Positions 8,541 to 16,522 of a DNA stretch of 34,818 nucleotides are shown piece by piece. The notes under the pieces were generated by a model that was given only the letters and a program-made list of their open reading frames with translations, was not told the origin of the DNA and ran no database searches. Origin of the DNA: Rhodoplanes serenus (GTDB lineage: Bacteria; Pseudomonadota; Alphaproteobacteria; Rhizobiales; Xanthobacteraceae). The number at the start of each line of letters is the position of its first letter. The stretch's first letter is position 1. The stretch is from contig CAMDFO010000047.1 of assembly GCA_945897515.1 (NCBI GenBank), positions 1-34,818 of the forward strand, given 5' to 3'. Position numbers and translations under genes: made by a program.

Positions 8541-9608
8541 TTACTGCCGCGGCGTCGCCGGCTGCCGGCGCCGCGGGCCCTGCGCGGCAGACGTCGCACT
8601 GTCGGAGCTACCGGCGCCCCAGATGATGCGCGACGGGTTGCGGTCGAAATTGCGCACCGCACGTTCGAACTCGTTGGCGGCGCGCCGGCCGTCCACCGCG
8701 AACCGCTCCCACTGCTGAAGCCCCGAGTTCGTGAAGCGCGTCACCCCGACGGCAATCTCGCCGGTTCGCTTGTCGAGATTTTCGACCAGATTTTTGATCG
8801 ACTGGATCGCCTCGGTCGCCTGGCCGTCCAGGTTCGCCGTCATCTTGTTGAACGACGAAATCGCCTGCCCGGCATGGCCGTCGAGGCTGCTGGCCAGTTG
8901 CTTGACCGTCTGCACCGTCTCCTCGGTGCGCTTGTCGAGATTGTCGCCCAACTGCTTGAACGACTGCACCGCCTGCTGGATTTCGCCGTCCTTGCCGATC
9001 AGCTTTTCGGCGCCCGCCATGACGTTCTCGGCGCCGGTGACAATGCGATCGAGCCGCTCCGAATTGCGCGCCATCACGCCCGAGAAGGTCTCGAGGTTCT
9101 TGATCGTGTTGCGGAACGATTCCTGGTTTTCGAGCAAAATCTCGTCCAGCCGGCGAAGCACCTCGCGGCCGGACTGCATGACGTCCGCCGTGGTGCCGAG
9201 TTCGGCCTGGAGCCGCGGGATTTCACCATTGGCGGGCGCAAGCATCGGCGAGCCCTGCAGGCCGCCACGCAACGCCAGCGCCGCGATGCCGGTCAGGCCC
9301 TGGTACTCGACGCTGACGCGGGTGTCCGCCCGCACCGGAGCATTCTTGGACACGACGATGACCGCAACGACCTGGCGCGGGTTGGTCGCGTCGAGCGCCA
9401 GGTTGGTGACCTCGCCGACGCGGATGCCGTTGAACAGCACGCCCGCGCCCACCCGGACGCCGGACACCGGTCCATCGAACACCACCTGATAGCTGGTTCG
9501 CTCACCCACGCCACCGCCGCGGTGGAACCAGAAAACGAAGCCGAATCCGGCCGCGATCACCGCAATGGTGAACAGCCCGATCAGCACGTAGTTCGCTCTG
9601 GTTTCCAT
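8541..9608 (-). CDS. mlaD: MCE-domain lipid-binding protein MlaD
   Basis: A 355-residue protein with an N-terminal signal anchor (about residues 8-28) and an MCE domain (about 38-115) containing FDGPVSGVRVGAGVLFNGIRVGEV. Family knowledge: MlaD hexamers sit in the periplasm on the MlaE permease and shuttle phospholipids between inner and outer membranes. The long helical C-terminal part includes four exact-length 18-residue repeats at 217-234, 235-252, 253-270 and 271-288 (for example FKQLGDNLDKRTEETVQT), longer than in the E. coli protein (about 180 residues). AAGGA precedes the ATG. It is the last gene of mlaE-mlaF-mlaD, 22 bases after mlaF. No mlaB or mlaC is present; the STAS role is taken by the N-terminus of MlaE. 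Confidence 0.9.
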   Translation of the reverse strand: METRANYVLIGLFTIAVIAAGFGFVFWFHRGGGVGERTSYQVVFDGPVSGVRVGAGVLFNGIRVGEVTNLALDATNPRQVVAVIVVSKNAPVRADTRVSVEYQGLTGIAALALRGGLQGSPMLAPANGEIPRLQAELGTTADVMQSGREVLRRLDEILLENQESFRNTIKNLETFSGVMARNSERLDRIVTGAENVMAGAEKLIGKDGEIQQAVQSFKQLGDNLDKRTEETVQTVKQLASSLDGHAGQAISSFNKMTANLDGQATEAIQSIKNLVENLDKRTGEIAVGVTRFTNSGLQQWERFAVDGRRAANEFERAVRNFDRNPSRIIWGAGSSDSATSAAQGPRRRQPATPRQ

Positions 9609-9630
9609 ACGGTCCTTCTAGCCTGCAGCC

Positions 9631-10401
9631 CTAGTTTCTACTGATTCGGGCTATTTCGCCGCGAAAATAGGCTTTCAACCACGGATGTTCCGAGGCCAGC
9701 ATGACCGACATCGGCCCCGCCGCGATGATTTTGCCCTCGGCCAGCACGGCGATCCGGTCACAGACCGTATGCAGGCTGTCCAGATCGTGCGTCACCATGA
9801 AGACCGTCAACCCCAGCGTGCGCTGCAAGGTCTTGATCAGGTGGTCGGACTCGCCGGCGCTGATCGGGTCGAGGCCCGAGGTCGGCTCGTCCAGGAATAC
9901 GATCTCGGGATCGAGCGCGAGCGCCCGCGCCAGCGCCACGCGCTTGGTCATGCCGCCGGAGAGCTCGGAGGGGTATTTCTCGCAGACGTCGGCATGCAGG
10001 CCGACCATCTCCAGCTTCGCCACCGCCACCTCTTCGAGCAGCCGCTCCGACAGGTCGAGATATTCCCGCATCGGGAACTGCACGTTCTGCCGGACGGTGA
10101 GCGAGGAGAACAGCGCGCCGTGCTGGAACAGGATGCCCCAGCGACGCTCCACCGCCTGCAGTTCCTTCGCGTTGGCGTTTTCCAGATCGACCCCGAACAC
10201 CTCGATCTTGCCCTCGCGTTTGGGCAGCAGGCCGATGATGGTGCGCAGCAGCACCGACTTGCCCGATCCGGAGCCGCCGACGAAGCCGAGAATCTCGCCG
10301 CGCTTCACGTCCAGGTCGAGGTGATTGAGCACGGTGGTGCGGCCGAACCCGACCACCAGATCTCGCACCCGGATCACGACGTCGCTCTCGGGGTGCGCCA
10401 T
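9631..10401 (-). CDS. mlaF: ABC transporter ATPase MlaF (phospholipid transport)
   Basis: A 256-residue ABC ATPase with all motifs: Walker A GGSGSGKS (42-49), signature LSGGM (147-151), Walker B IVFLDE (167-172) followed by the D-loop SGLDP, and switch His205 in THD. It powers lipid movement through MlaE at the cytoplasmic face of the inner membrane. The sequence TSGLDPISAGESDHLI is typical of MlaF/Ttg2A rather than of importers for small solutes. The start codon lies three bases after the mlaE stop, so the two are translationally linked, and mlaD follows. Confidence 0.93.
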   Translation of the reverse strand: MAHPESDVVIRVRDLVVGFGRTTVLNHLDLDVKRGEILGFVGGSGSGKSVLLRTIIGLLPKREGKIEVFGVDLENANAKELQAVERRWGILFQHGALFSSLTVRQNVQFPMREYLDLSERLLEEVAVAKLEMVGLHADVCEKYPSELSGGMTKRVALARALALDPEIVFLDEPTSGLDPISAGESDHLIKTLQRTLGLTVFMVTHDLDSLHTVCDRIAVLAEGKIIAAGPMSVMLASEHPWLKAYFRGEIARISRN

Positions 10402-10404
10402 CGG

Positions 10405-11556
10405 CTACTTCCCGATCGCCGCGAAGAACATGGCGAACAGTCCATCCAGCACGATCACCAGGAAGATCGACTTCACCACCGACGTGGTGGTCTGGGCGCC
10501 GAGCGATTCCGCGCTGCCCTTCACCTGGAAACCTTCGGCGCAGGCGACGATGCCGATGATCAGCGCCATGAACGGGGCCTTGATCATCCCGACCAGGAAG
10601 TGATCGACCGAGATCGCCTCGCGCAGCCGCGCAATGAAAATGTCCGGGCTGATGCCGCCGTAGAGCCAGGCCACCAGGCCGCCGCCGTACAGCGCCGCCA
10701 TCGCGCCGAGAAAGGTGAGCATCGGCACCGCGATCACGATCGCGATGATGCGCGGCAGGATCAGCACCTCGATCGGGTCGAATCCCATGGTGCGCAGCGC
10801 GTCGACCTCCTCGCGCATCTTCATGGTGCCGAGCTCGGCGGTGTAGGCGCTGCCCGAGCGGCCCGCCACCATGATGCAGACCAGCAGCACGCCGACCTCG
10901 CGCAGCACCAGGATGCCGATCATGTCGACCACGAAAATGTCGGCGCCGAACCTGCGGAAATGAAACAGGCCCTGCTGCGCGATGATGCAGCCGATGAGGA
11001 AGGTGATGAGCAGCACGATCGGCACCGCCCGCCAGCACACCCGGTCGAGATGGTGCACCACCGAGGTCACCCGCATGCGGCCGAAGCCGGTGAACACCCG
11101 GACGAACGACATGCCGACCGCGCCGAACATCTCCAGGATCACCAGGAAGGCGTCGCCGACCTCCGCCATGGTGCGGCCGACCAGATCGAGCGCGCCGGCA
11201 AGCCCCCCGCCTCCCGGGTTGGGCGGCGCGCGCCCGCTGTTGGCGTTCTGCACCTCTTCCAGCAGCGCGCGATAGCTGTCGGGCAGGCCGACGATCCGGG
11301 CCTCGCTGCCCTCCACCGCCAGGCTGCGCCGCAGTCGCTCCAACAGCCAGGCGCCGAAGGTGTCCAGCTTGTCGACCTGCCCCATGTCGATGTCGACCGT
11401 GCGGATCGCAGGGGGGTGGCGCGCCGCCTCGTCGACCAGCGGCTCGAGTTCGCGCGCGTGGTCAACCGTCCAGGACCCCGCCGCAGCGAGTCGCAGACGT
11501 TCGCCTTCCACCGTGCTTTGCAGCAAGGGTTCGTTCAAGCCCCACTCCGGATACAA
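10405..11556 (-). CDS. mlaE: MlaE-type permease with N-terminal STAS domain
   Basis: A 383-residue protein fusing a cytoplasmic STAS-like domain (about 1-115) to the MlaE/YrbE permease (about 150-383). The family signature AGRSGSAYTAELGTMK lies at 231-246, followed by five to six membrane helices. The permease forms the inner-membrane channel of the MCE lipid transporter, and the STAS part substitutes for a separate MlaB. The start is TTG at 11556, supported by GGAG six bases upstream and by the absence of any in-frame ATG that would keep the STAS domain. It heads the mlaEFD operon and is divergent from the dipeptide epimerase gene across 101 bases. Confidence 0.9.
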   Translation of the reverse strand: MYPEWGLNEPLLQSTVEGERLRLAAAGSWTVDHARELEPLVDEAARHPPAIRTVDIDMGQVDKLDTFGAWLLERLRRSLAVEGSEARIVGLPDSYRALLEEVQNANSGRAPPNPGGGGLAGALDLVGRTMAEVGDAFLVILEMFGAVGMSFVRVFTGFGRMRVTSVVHHLDRVCWRAVPIVLLITFLIGCIIAQQGLFHFRRFGADIFVVDMIGILVLREVGVLLVCIMVAGRSGSAYTAELGTMKMREEVDALRTMGFDPIEVLILPRIIAIVIAVPMLTFLGAMAALYGGGLVAWLYGGISPDIFIARLREAISVDHFLVGMIKAPFMALIIGIVACAEGFQVKGSAESLGAQTTTSVVKSIFLVIVLDGLFAMFFAAIGK

Positions 11557-11657
11557 TAAGGACTCCGCGGGCGACTCAGCACCCTTGAGCGGACGCGTCC
11601 TCCACCGTCATACTATCTCCAGCGGTTCTGTCGAGGAGGCGCGGCGTTTCATCTGCA

Positions 11658-12653
11658 ATGGATATCCCCAGACCTCTTTCCCTGTCCGTCGATATCGAAC
11701 ACTGGCCGATCGCCGGGGCGTTTTCGATCAGCCGCGGCGCCAAGACCGAAGCCGTTGTGGTCGTCGCCGCGGTATCCGACGGCCGCCACAAAGGCCGCGG
11801 CGAATGCGTGCCCTATGCACGCTACGACGAGAATGTGACCGGCGTTGCGCAGGCGATCGAGGCGATGCGGGAACCACTCCGCCAGGGCCTGGACCGGGCC
11901 GGCCTGCAACGGGCGATGCCCCCCGGCGCCGCGCGCAACGCGCTCGACTGCGCGCTGTGGGATTTGGAGGCCAAGCGCGCCGGCCGGCCAGCTCATGCGC
12001 TGGCTGGACTTGGTCCCCCCCGGCCGCTCACCACCGCCTATACGATCTCGCTCGGCACGCCCGAGGCGATGGCGGACGCGGCCCGCTCGGCCGCTAAACG
12101 AAAATTGCTCAAGATCAAGCTCGGCGGCGATGGCGACCCCGAGCGCATCCGCGCGGTCCGCGCCGCGGCCCCCGAATCCGAGTTGATCGTCGACGTCAAC
12201 GAGGCCTGGAGCCCGGCCAACCTGGCCCAGAACCTCGCGGCCTGCGCCGCGGCCGGCGTCACCCTGGTCGAACAGCCGCTGCCCGCGGGACGCGACGACG
12301 CGCTCGCCGGGATCGCGCGGCCGATCGCGGTCTGCGCCGACGAAAGCGTGCACGACCGCGGCTCCCTCGCCTCGCTCGCCGGCCGCTACGACGCGGTCAA
12401 CATCAAGCTCGACAAGGCGGGCGGTCTGACCGAAGCGCTGGCAATGGCCGGCGAAGCCCAGCGGCTCGGCTTCGACATCATGGTCGGCTGCATGGTGGCG
12501 ACGTCGCTGTCGATGGCGCCCGCGATGCTGCTGGCGCAGCAGGCCCGCGTGGTCGATCTGGACGGCGCGCTGCTGCTGGCCAAGGACCGGCCGGACGGGT
12601 TGCGCTATGATGGCAGCCTGGTTCACCCGCCGACGCCGGCGCTGTGGGGCTAA
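11658..12653 (+). CDS. Dipeptide epimerase (L-Ala-D/L-Glu epimerase-like, enolase superfamily)
   Basis: A 331-residue member of the muconate-lactonizing subgroup of the enolase superfamily. Visible active-site elements are KIK at 152-154 (general base), Asp179/Asn181 in VDVNEAW, Glu205 in VEQPLP and Asp228 in ADES (metal ligands), and Lys in NIKLDKAGG (248-255, second base). DLDG (300-303) is the family's D-x-D element that holds the dipeptide ammonium group. The enzyme epimerises L-Ala-D-Glu from murein to L-Ala-L-Glu in the cytoplasm so that peptidases can use it. It stands one base before the first of three Bug binding protein genes, an unusual neighbourhood. Specificity for Ala-Glu over other dipeptides is inference. 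GAGGAGG lies rather far (about 17 bases) upstream of the ATG. Confidence 0.87.
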   Translation: MDIPRPLSLSVDIEHWPIAGAFSISRGAKTEAVVVVAAVSDGRHKGRGECVPYARYDENVTGVAQAIEAMREPLRQGLDRAGLQRAMPPGAARNALDCALWDLEAKRAGRPAHALAGLGPPRPLTTAYTISLGTPEAMADAARSAAKRKLLKIKLGGDGDPERIRAVRAAAPESELIVDVNEAWSPANLAQNLAACAAAGVTLVEQPLPAGRDDALAGIARPIAVCADESVHDRGSLASLAGRYDAVNIKLDKAGGLTEALAMAGEAQRLGFDIMVGCMVATSLSMAPAMLLAQQARVVDLDGALLLAKDRPDGLRYDGSLVHPPTPALWG

Positions 12654-12654
12654 A

Positions 12655-13617
12655 ATGTTGACGCGACGAAAAATGCTGTCCGCGATGCTGGCCGGTGCGT
12701 TGGTCCGGCCGGCGCTGGCGCAGAGCTATCCGACGCGGCCGATCAAGATGATCACGCCGTTCACGCCCGGCTCCCCGGTGGATGTGGCGGCGCGGCTCCT
12801 GGCCCAGCACCTTTCGACCCAGCTCGGACAGCAGGTGATCGTCGACAACCGGCCGGGCGCGGGCACCACGACCGGAATGAAGGCCGCCGCGCTCGCGGAG
12901 CCGGACGGCTACACGCTGCTGTTCCAGAGCTCGAGCCTCGTGGTCGCGCCGGCGATGTACAAGAATCTCGACTACGATCCGGTCAAGGCGTTCGCACCGG
13001 TCGCCTACGTTGCGGGCAGCCATTGGGTGACGGTGGTTCCGCCGTCGCTGCCGGCGCGCAACATGGTGGAGTTCATCGCCTACGCGAGAGCCAATCCGGG
13101 CAAGCTGAACTTTGGATTCGGGCAAGGCACCGCGCCGCAGCTCGTGGGCGAATGGCTCAAGCTCACCAGCAAGCTCGACGTCGCGAGCGTGCCCTACCGC
13201 GGCGGCATGCAGGCCATCACCGACATGATGGGCGGCACCATCCATCTCAACATCGGCACCGCCTCGACGCTGGTCCCGCTGATCCGCGATGGAAAAATCC
13301 GCGCCATCTCGGTCTGGGGCCCGGACCGCCTGCCGGAGTTGCCGGACGTGCCCACCATGATCGAAAGCGGCTTCCCCGGCCTGTCGTTGTTCTTCTGGTC
13401 CGGCCTGTGGGCGCCGGCCGGCACGCCGGCCGAGATCGTCACCCGGCGGAATGCTGCGACCAACGTGGCGCAGCGCTCGCCCGAGATGAAGGCCAGCATG
13501 GAGCGGCTCGGGATCGAGGGACGCGTCGGCTCGGCGGCGGCATTCGCCGCGTTCATCGCCGACGAACAGCCGAAGTGGGCGCAGATTGTCGCAGCCAGCG
13601 GCGTGAAGATCGATTGA
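12655..13617 (+). CDS. Bug-family periplasmic substrate-binding protein, copy 1 of 3
   Basis: A 320-residue protein with a signal peptide that carries a double arginine (MLTRRKMLSAMLAGALVRPALA) and the Bug opening QSYPTRPIKMITPFTPGSPVD. Later family blocks are visible: VDNRPGAGTTTG, EPDGYTLLFQ, LNFGFGQGTAPQL, VPYRGGMQAITDMM and LPDVPTMIESG. The start at 12655 lies one base after the epimerase stop codon, so translation is probably coupled. An upstream in-frame ATG at 12607 overlaps the epimerase and spoils the signal peptide. The binding loop has PGS rather than PGG. The ligand is unknown; dipeptide- or amino-acid-derived carboxylates are a guess from the neighbour. Confidence 0.9.
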   Translation: MLTRRKMLSAMLAGALVRPALAQSYPTRPIKMITPFTPGSPVDVAARLLAQHLSTQLGQQVIVDNRPGAGTTTGMKAAALAEPDGYTLLFQSSSLVVAPAMYKNLDYDPVKAFAPVAYVAGSHWVTVVPPSLPARNMVEFIAYARANPGKLNFGFGQGTAPQLVGEWLKLTSKLDVASVPYRGGMQAITDMMGGTIHLNIGTASTLVPLIRDGKIRAISVWGPDRLPELPDVPTMIESGFPGLSLFFWSGLWAPAGTPAEIVTRRNAATNVAQRSPEMKASMERLGIEGRVGSAAAFAAFIADEQPKWAQIVAASGVKID

Positions 13618-13707
13618 AACCGCTACTGCGGCGCGTGGCATCCGGTTAAGATCGCGCAAAGCGACCGTACGATCGTTCTCGAAATATTTTCCGCCGGGAG
13701 GAAAGCC

Positions 13708-14691
13708 ATGACCGCAAGGATCACCAGACGTACATTGCTGGCAGGTGTCGCCGCAGCCGGCGCGAGCGCAGCCACCCGCGCCAGCGCCCAATCGTATCCG
13801 AACCGGCCGATCAAGCTGATCGTGCCGTTCCCGCCGGGCGGGCCGATCGACACCATGTCGCGGCTCGCCGCCCAGCACATCACGACCGGCTTGGGTCAGC
13901 AGGTGGTGGTCGAGAACCGTCCCGGCGCGGGCTCCACCATCGGCTTCAAGGCGGCGGCATCGTCGCCGCCCGATGGCTACACGCTGTTCTTCGGATCGTC
14001 CGGGTCGCTGGCGTTTGCGCCCTCGCTCTACGTCAACGCCGGCCTCGATCCGGTGAAGATGTTCGCGCCGATCGCCAGCTTTGCTTTGCTGCCGCATGTC
14101 ATGGTGGTGCCTGAAACGGTACCGGCCACGAACGTGGCCGAGTTCGTCGCCTACGCCAAGGCCAACCCCGGTAAGCTGAACTACGGCGCGGGACTTGGCA
14201 CGCCGCCGCATCTGCTCAGCGCGCTGTTTGCGAACAAGGCGGGGATCGACGTCACCTACGTTCCGTATCAGGGCGCGGCCCAATCGGTGACGGACTTGAT
14301 GGCCGGGCGCAACCACTACACCATCGACGGCACGGTGATCCTGATGCCGCACATCCGCAGCGGCAAGTTCAGGCCGATCGGCTTCGGACGGTCCGAACGC
14401 TGGCACGAACTGCCGAACGTAGCGACGTTGCCGGAGCAGGGCTTTCCGGACTTCACGCTCGACGCCTGGACCGGCGTGGTCGCGCCGGCCGGCACGCCCG
14501 AGCCGATCCTCACGAGGCTCAACGCCGCCATCAACGCCGGCCTCAGTTCACCGGAGACCAAAGCGGCGCTGGACCGGTTCAGCTCGGTCGCAAGGATCGG
14601 CTCGCCGCAGGATTTCGGCGCCTTCGTCGCCGATCAGGGGCGGCGATGGGGCGCGCTGGTCAAGCTCACGGGCGCGAAGATCGAAGGTTGA
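13708..14691 (+). CDS. Bug-family periplasmic substrate-binding protein, copy 2 of 3
   Basis: A 327-residue protein with a Tat-like signal (ITRRTLLAGVAAAGA...SAQ) and canonical Bug motifs: YPNRPIKLIVPFPPGGPID, VENRPGAGSTIG, PPDGYTLFFG, LNYGAGLGTPPHL, VPYQGAAQSVTDLM and LPNVATLPEQG. GGGAGGAAAGCC sets the ATG at 13708. It follows copy 1 by 90 bases and precedes copy 3 by 31 bases. Identity between the copies appears moderate and spread over the whole length, so this is old duplication with diversification rather than a recent repeat. Confidence 0.92.
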   Translation: MTARITRRTLLAGVAAAGASAATRASAQSYPNRPIKLIVPFPPGGPIDTMSRLAAQHITTGLGQQVVVENRPGAGSTIGFKAAASSPPDGYTLFFGSSGSLAFAPSLYVNAGLDPVKMFAPIASFALLPHVMVVPETVPATNVAEFVAYAKANPGKLNYGAGLGTPPHLLSALFANKAGIDVTYVPYQGAAQSVTDLMAGRNHYTIDGTVILMPHIRSGKFRPIGFGRSERWHELPNVATLPEQGFPDFTLDAWTGVVAPAGTPEPILTRLNAAINAGLSSPETKAALDRFSSVARIGSPQDFGAFVADQGRRWGALVKLTGAKIEG

Positions 14692-14722
14692 GCGTAAAAG
14701 ACCACGGGAAAGAGCACACGCG

Positions 14723-15700
14723 ATGATCACCAAGCGAAACCTGATGTCGGCCATCGCCGCGACCGCATTGGGCATCGCTCTCGCCGGCGAAGCCGCGGCG
14801 CAGTCCTATCCGAACCGCGTGATCCGGATCATCGTGCCGGCCGGGCCCGGAGGCCCGACCGACGTATTTGCCCGCCTGATCGCGCAACGCCTGTCGGCTT
14901 CGCTGAAGAACGAGGTCATCGTCGAGAACCGCGCCGGAGCCGGCGGCGCGATCGCCGCAAAATTCGTGGTGGGCGCGGCGCCCGACGGCTACACCCTGTT
15001 CCTCGGCAACACCAGTACGCTCGCGATCATCCCGGCGTTCGCCGCGACCCCGGACTACGATCCGGTCAAGGCGTTCACGCCGATCGCGATCCTGGCGGAC
15101 TCGTTCCAGATCCTGTCGGTGCGTTCCGACAGCCCGGTCAAGTCGGTGAAGGAACTCATCGCGCTGGCAAAATCGAGTCCCCAGAAGCTCGACTTCGGCT
15201 CCGCCGGGCACGGCAACCTCACGCATCTCACCGCCGAGCTGTTCAAGCTCAAGGCCGGCATCGACATGGTGCACGTACCGTACAAGAGCGTGGCCGAGGC
15301 CGCCACCGCGCTGCTGGCCGGTCAGGTCTATTGCGGCTTCGGCAATCTCAACGTCACGCTCCCCCATGTGCAAGGCGGCCGCTTCCGCGCACTCGCCGTC
15401 ACCGGCGCGACCCGCAGCGCGGAGCTACCGGACGTGCCGACCATGATGGAGGCCGGCGTCGACAACTACGACGTGACCAGCTTCTTCGGCGTGGCCGCTC
15501 CCGCCGGCACCGATCCGGCGATCGTCGACCTGCTCAACAGGCACATCAACGAGGCGTTGAAGACGCCGGAAATCCGCACCAGCTTCGTCAAGCTCGGCGC
15601 CGATCCGAAGATCGCCTCGCCGCAGGCGTTCGCGAAGATGATCGCGGACGGATATGCGCAGTGGACGCTGGTCGCGAAGGGCGGCGTGAAGATCAATTGA
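14723..15700 (+). CDS. Bug-family periplasmic substrate-binding protein, copy 3 of 3
   Basis: A 325-residue protein with signal peptide (KRNLMSAIAATALGIALAGE) ending AAAQ, then SYPNRVIRIIVPAGPGGPTD, VENRAGAGGAIAAKF, APDGYTLFLG, VHVPYKSVAEAATALL and LPDVPTMMEAGVD. The binding loop is PAGPGGPTD, differing from copies 1 and 2. It is the last gene of the epimerase-Bug run. No terminator is evident downstream. Like the other copies it has no membrane partners in the window, so it must use a permease elsewhere or act as a sensor ligand carrier, as described for some Bug proteins. Confidence 0.92.
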   Translation: MITKRNLMSAIAATALGIALAGEAAAQSYPNRVIRIIVPAGPGGPTDVFARLIAQRLSASLKNEVIVENRAGAGGAIAAKFVVGAAPDGYTLFLGNTSTLAIIPAFAATPDYDPVKAFTPIAILADSFQILSVRSDSPVKSVKELIALAKSSPQKLDFGSAGHGNLTHLTAELFKLKAGIDMVHVPYKSVAEAATALLAGQVYCGFGNLNVTLPHVQGGRFRALAVTGATRSAELPDVPTMMEAGVDNYDVTSFFGVAAPAGTDPAIVDLLNRHINEALKTPEIRTSFVKLGADPKIASPQAFAKMIADGYAQWTLVAKGGVKIN

Positions 15701-16063
15701 GACGTTTGAATTTGGCGCAATAACGCTCGGTTTTACCACGCCGAAACCTGCATCTTGCGGTTGCATGTCCGGGGCGACGAATCGGCGTCGCGCCGGGGCC
15801 GGGCTCCTTGCTCCGCCCATCGGTCTGCGGTTTCTTCGCTGCCCGGCCGAAGGATTGTCCTTCACCGAGCGGAATGCCCCTCTCCCGAGGTCGGGGTCAG
15901 CTCAAAAACCTACAGATTGCCAATATCTTAGCCCATTCTATGTGGCCGAATAGCCACGACCCCACCGGCCCTGCGCGCGCCGCGTTAACCAGGGCTTCCA
16001 TTAGCCCGGCGTTCCATTACAAAGGTTAATAGAGCGGCAGCTTCGGGGTCGGGGGTTGGGGTC
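15701..16063. other. Gene-free stretch with nothing recognised
   Basis: These 363 bases lie between the third Bug gene and the small secreted protein gene. Short open frames here look spurious. A 5-bp hairpin (15942-15946 with 15953-15957) has no T-run. The last 90 bases, relatively AT-rich with TTAACC and GGTTAAT, probably contain the promoter of the gene at 16064. Confidence 0.4.
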
Positions 16064-16522
16064 ATGCGAGTTGTTCGCGCGGCTTTGGCGAGCTTTGCTT
16101 TTGCAGCCATTTTTTCGACCGCGGCTTCGGCCGCAGGCACCATGCGTATCAGCGATGATGTGGGTGGCCGCATCGGCAATTACATCGAAATCTACGCGGC
16201 GGCGCGCAGCAGCGGCGACACCATCATGATCGATGGCGCCTGCCTGTCGGCCTGCACGCTGGTGCTGGGCATCGTGCCGCGCAACCGGATCTGCGTCACG
16301 CGGCGCGCCACGCTCGGCTTTCACGCCGCATGGATGCCGGGGCCGGAAGGCCGGCCGGTGCACAGCGCGGTTGGCACCCAGGCGCTGTGGGAGGTCTATC
16401 CGCAGCACGTCAAGCGCTGGATCAACTCGCGCGGCGGCCTGTCGTCGAAGATGATCTTCCTGCGCGGCCGCGAGCTCACCGCCATGTACCCGCAGTGCCG
16501 CGAGGATGCCTCCGCGCGCTAG
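16064..16522 (+). CDS. Small secreted protein with ClpP/COG3904-like motif
   Basis: A 152-residue protein with a clear signal peptide (about residues 1-24, ending ASAAG). The mature part contains IDGACLSACTLVLGIVPRN (Cys60-Leu-Ser62-Ala-Cys64) and ATLGFHAAWM (His87). A Ser in a C-x-S-A-C context followed some 25 residues later by FHA recalls the nucleophile and histidine of periplasmic proteins with a ClpP/crotonase-like fold (COG3904 type). Catalysis is inference, and the Asp of a triad cannot be assigned. The C-terminal segment (VKRWINSRGGLSSKMIFLRG) is also found in such proteins. The stop codon shares the four bases CTAG with the stop of the opposing MFS gene. Confidence 0.72.
   Translation: MRVVRAALASFAFAAIFSTAASAAGTMRISDDVGGRIGNYIEIYAAARSSGDTIMIDGACLSACTLVLGIVPRNRICVTRRATLGFHAAWMPGPEGRPVHSAVGTQALWEVYPQHVKRWINSRGGLSSKMIFLRGRELTAMYPQCREDASAR

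Noticed and set aside
9685..11559. Plus-strand 624-codon frame across mlaF and mlaE
   Set aside because: Its His/Asp/Arg-rich product is the shadow of two well-recognised minus-strand genes.
12478..14406. Minus-strand 642-codon frame across the epimerase and Bug genes
   Set aside because: Three real plus-strand genes with signal peptides and family motifs explain the region; the antisense product has none.
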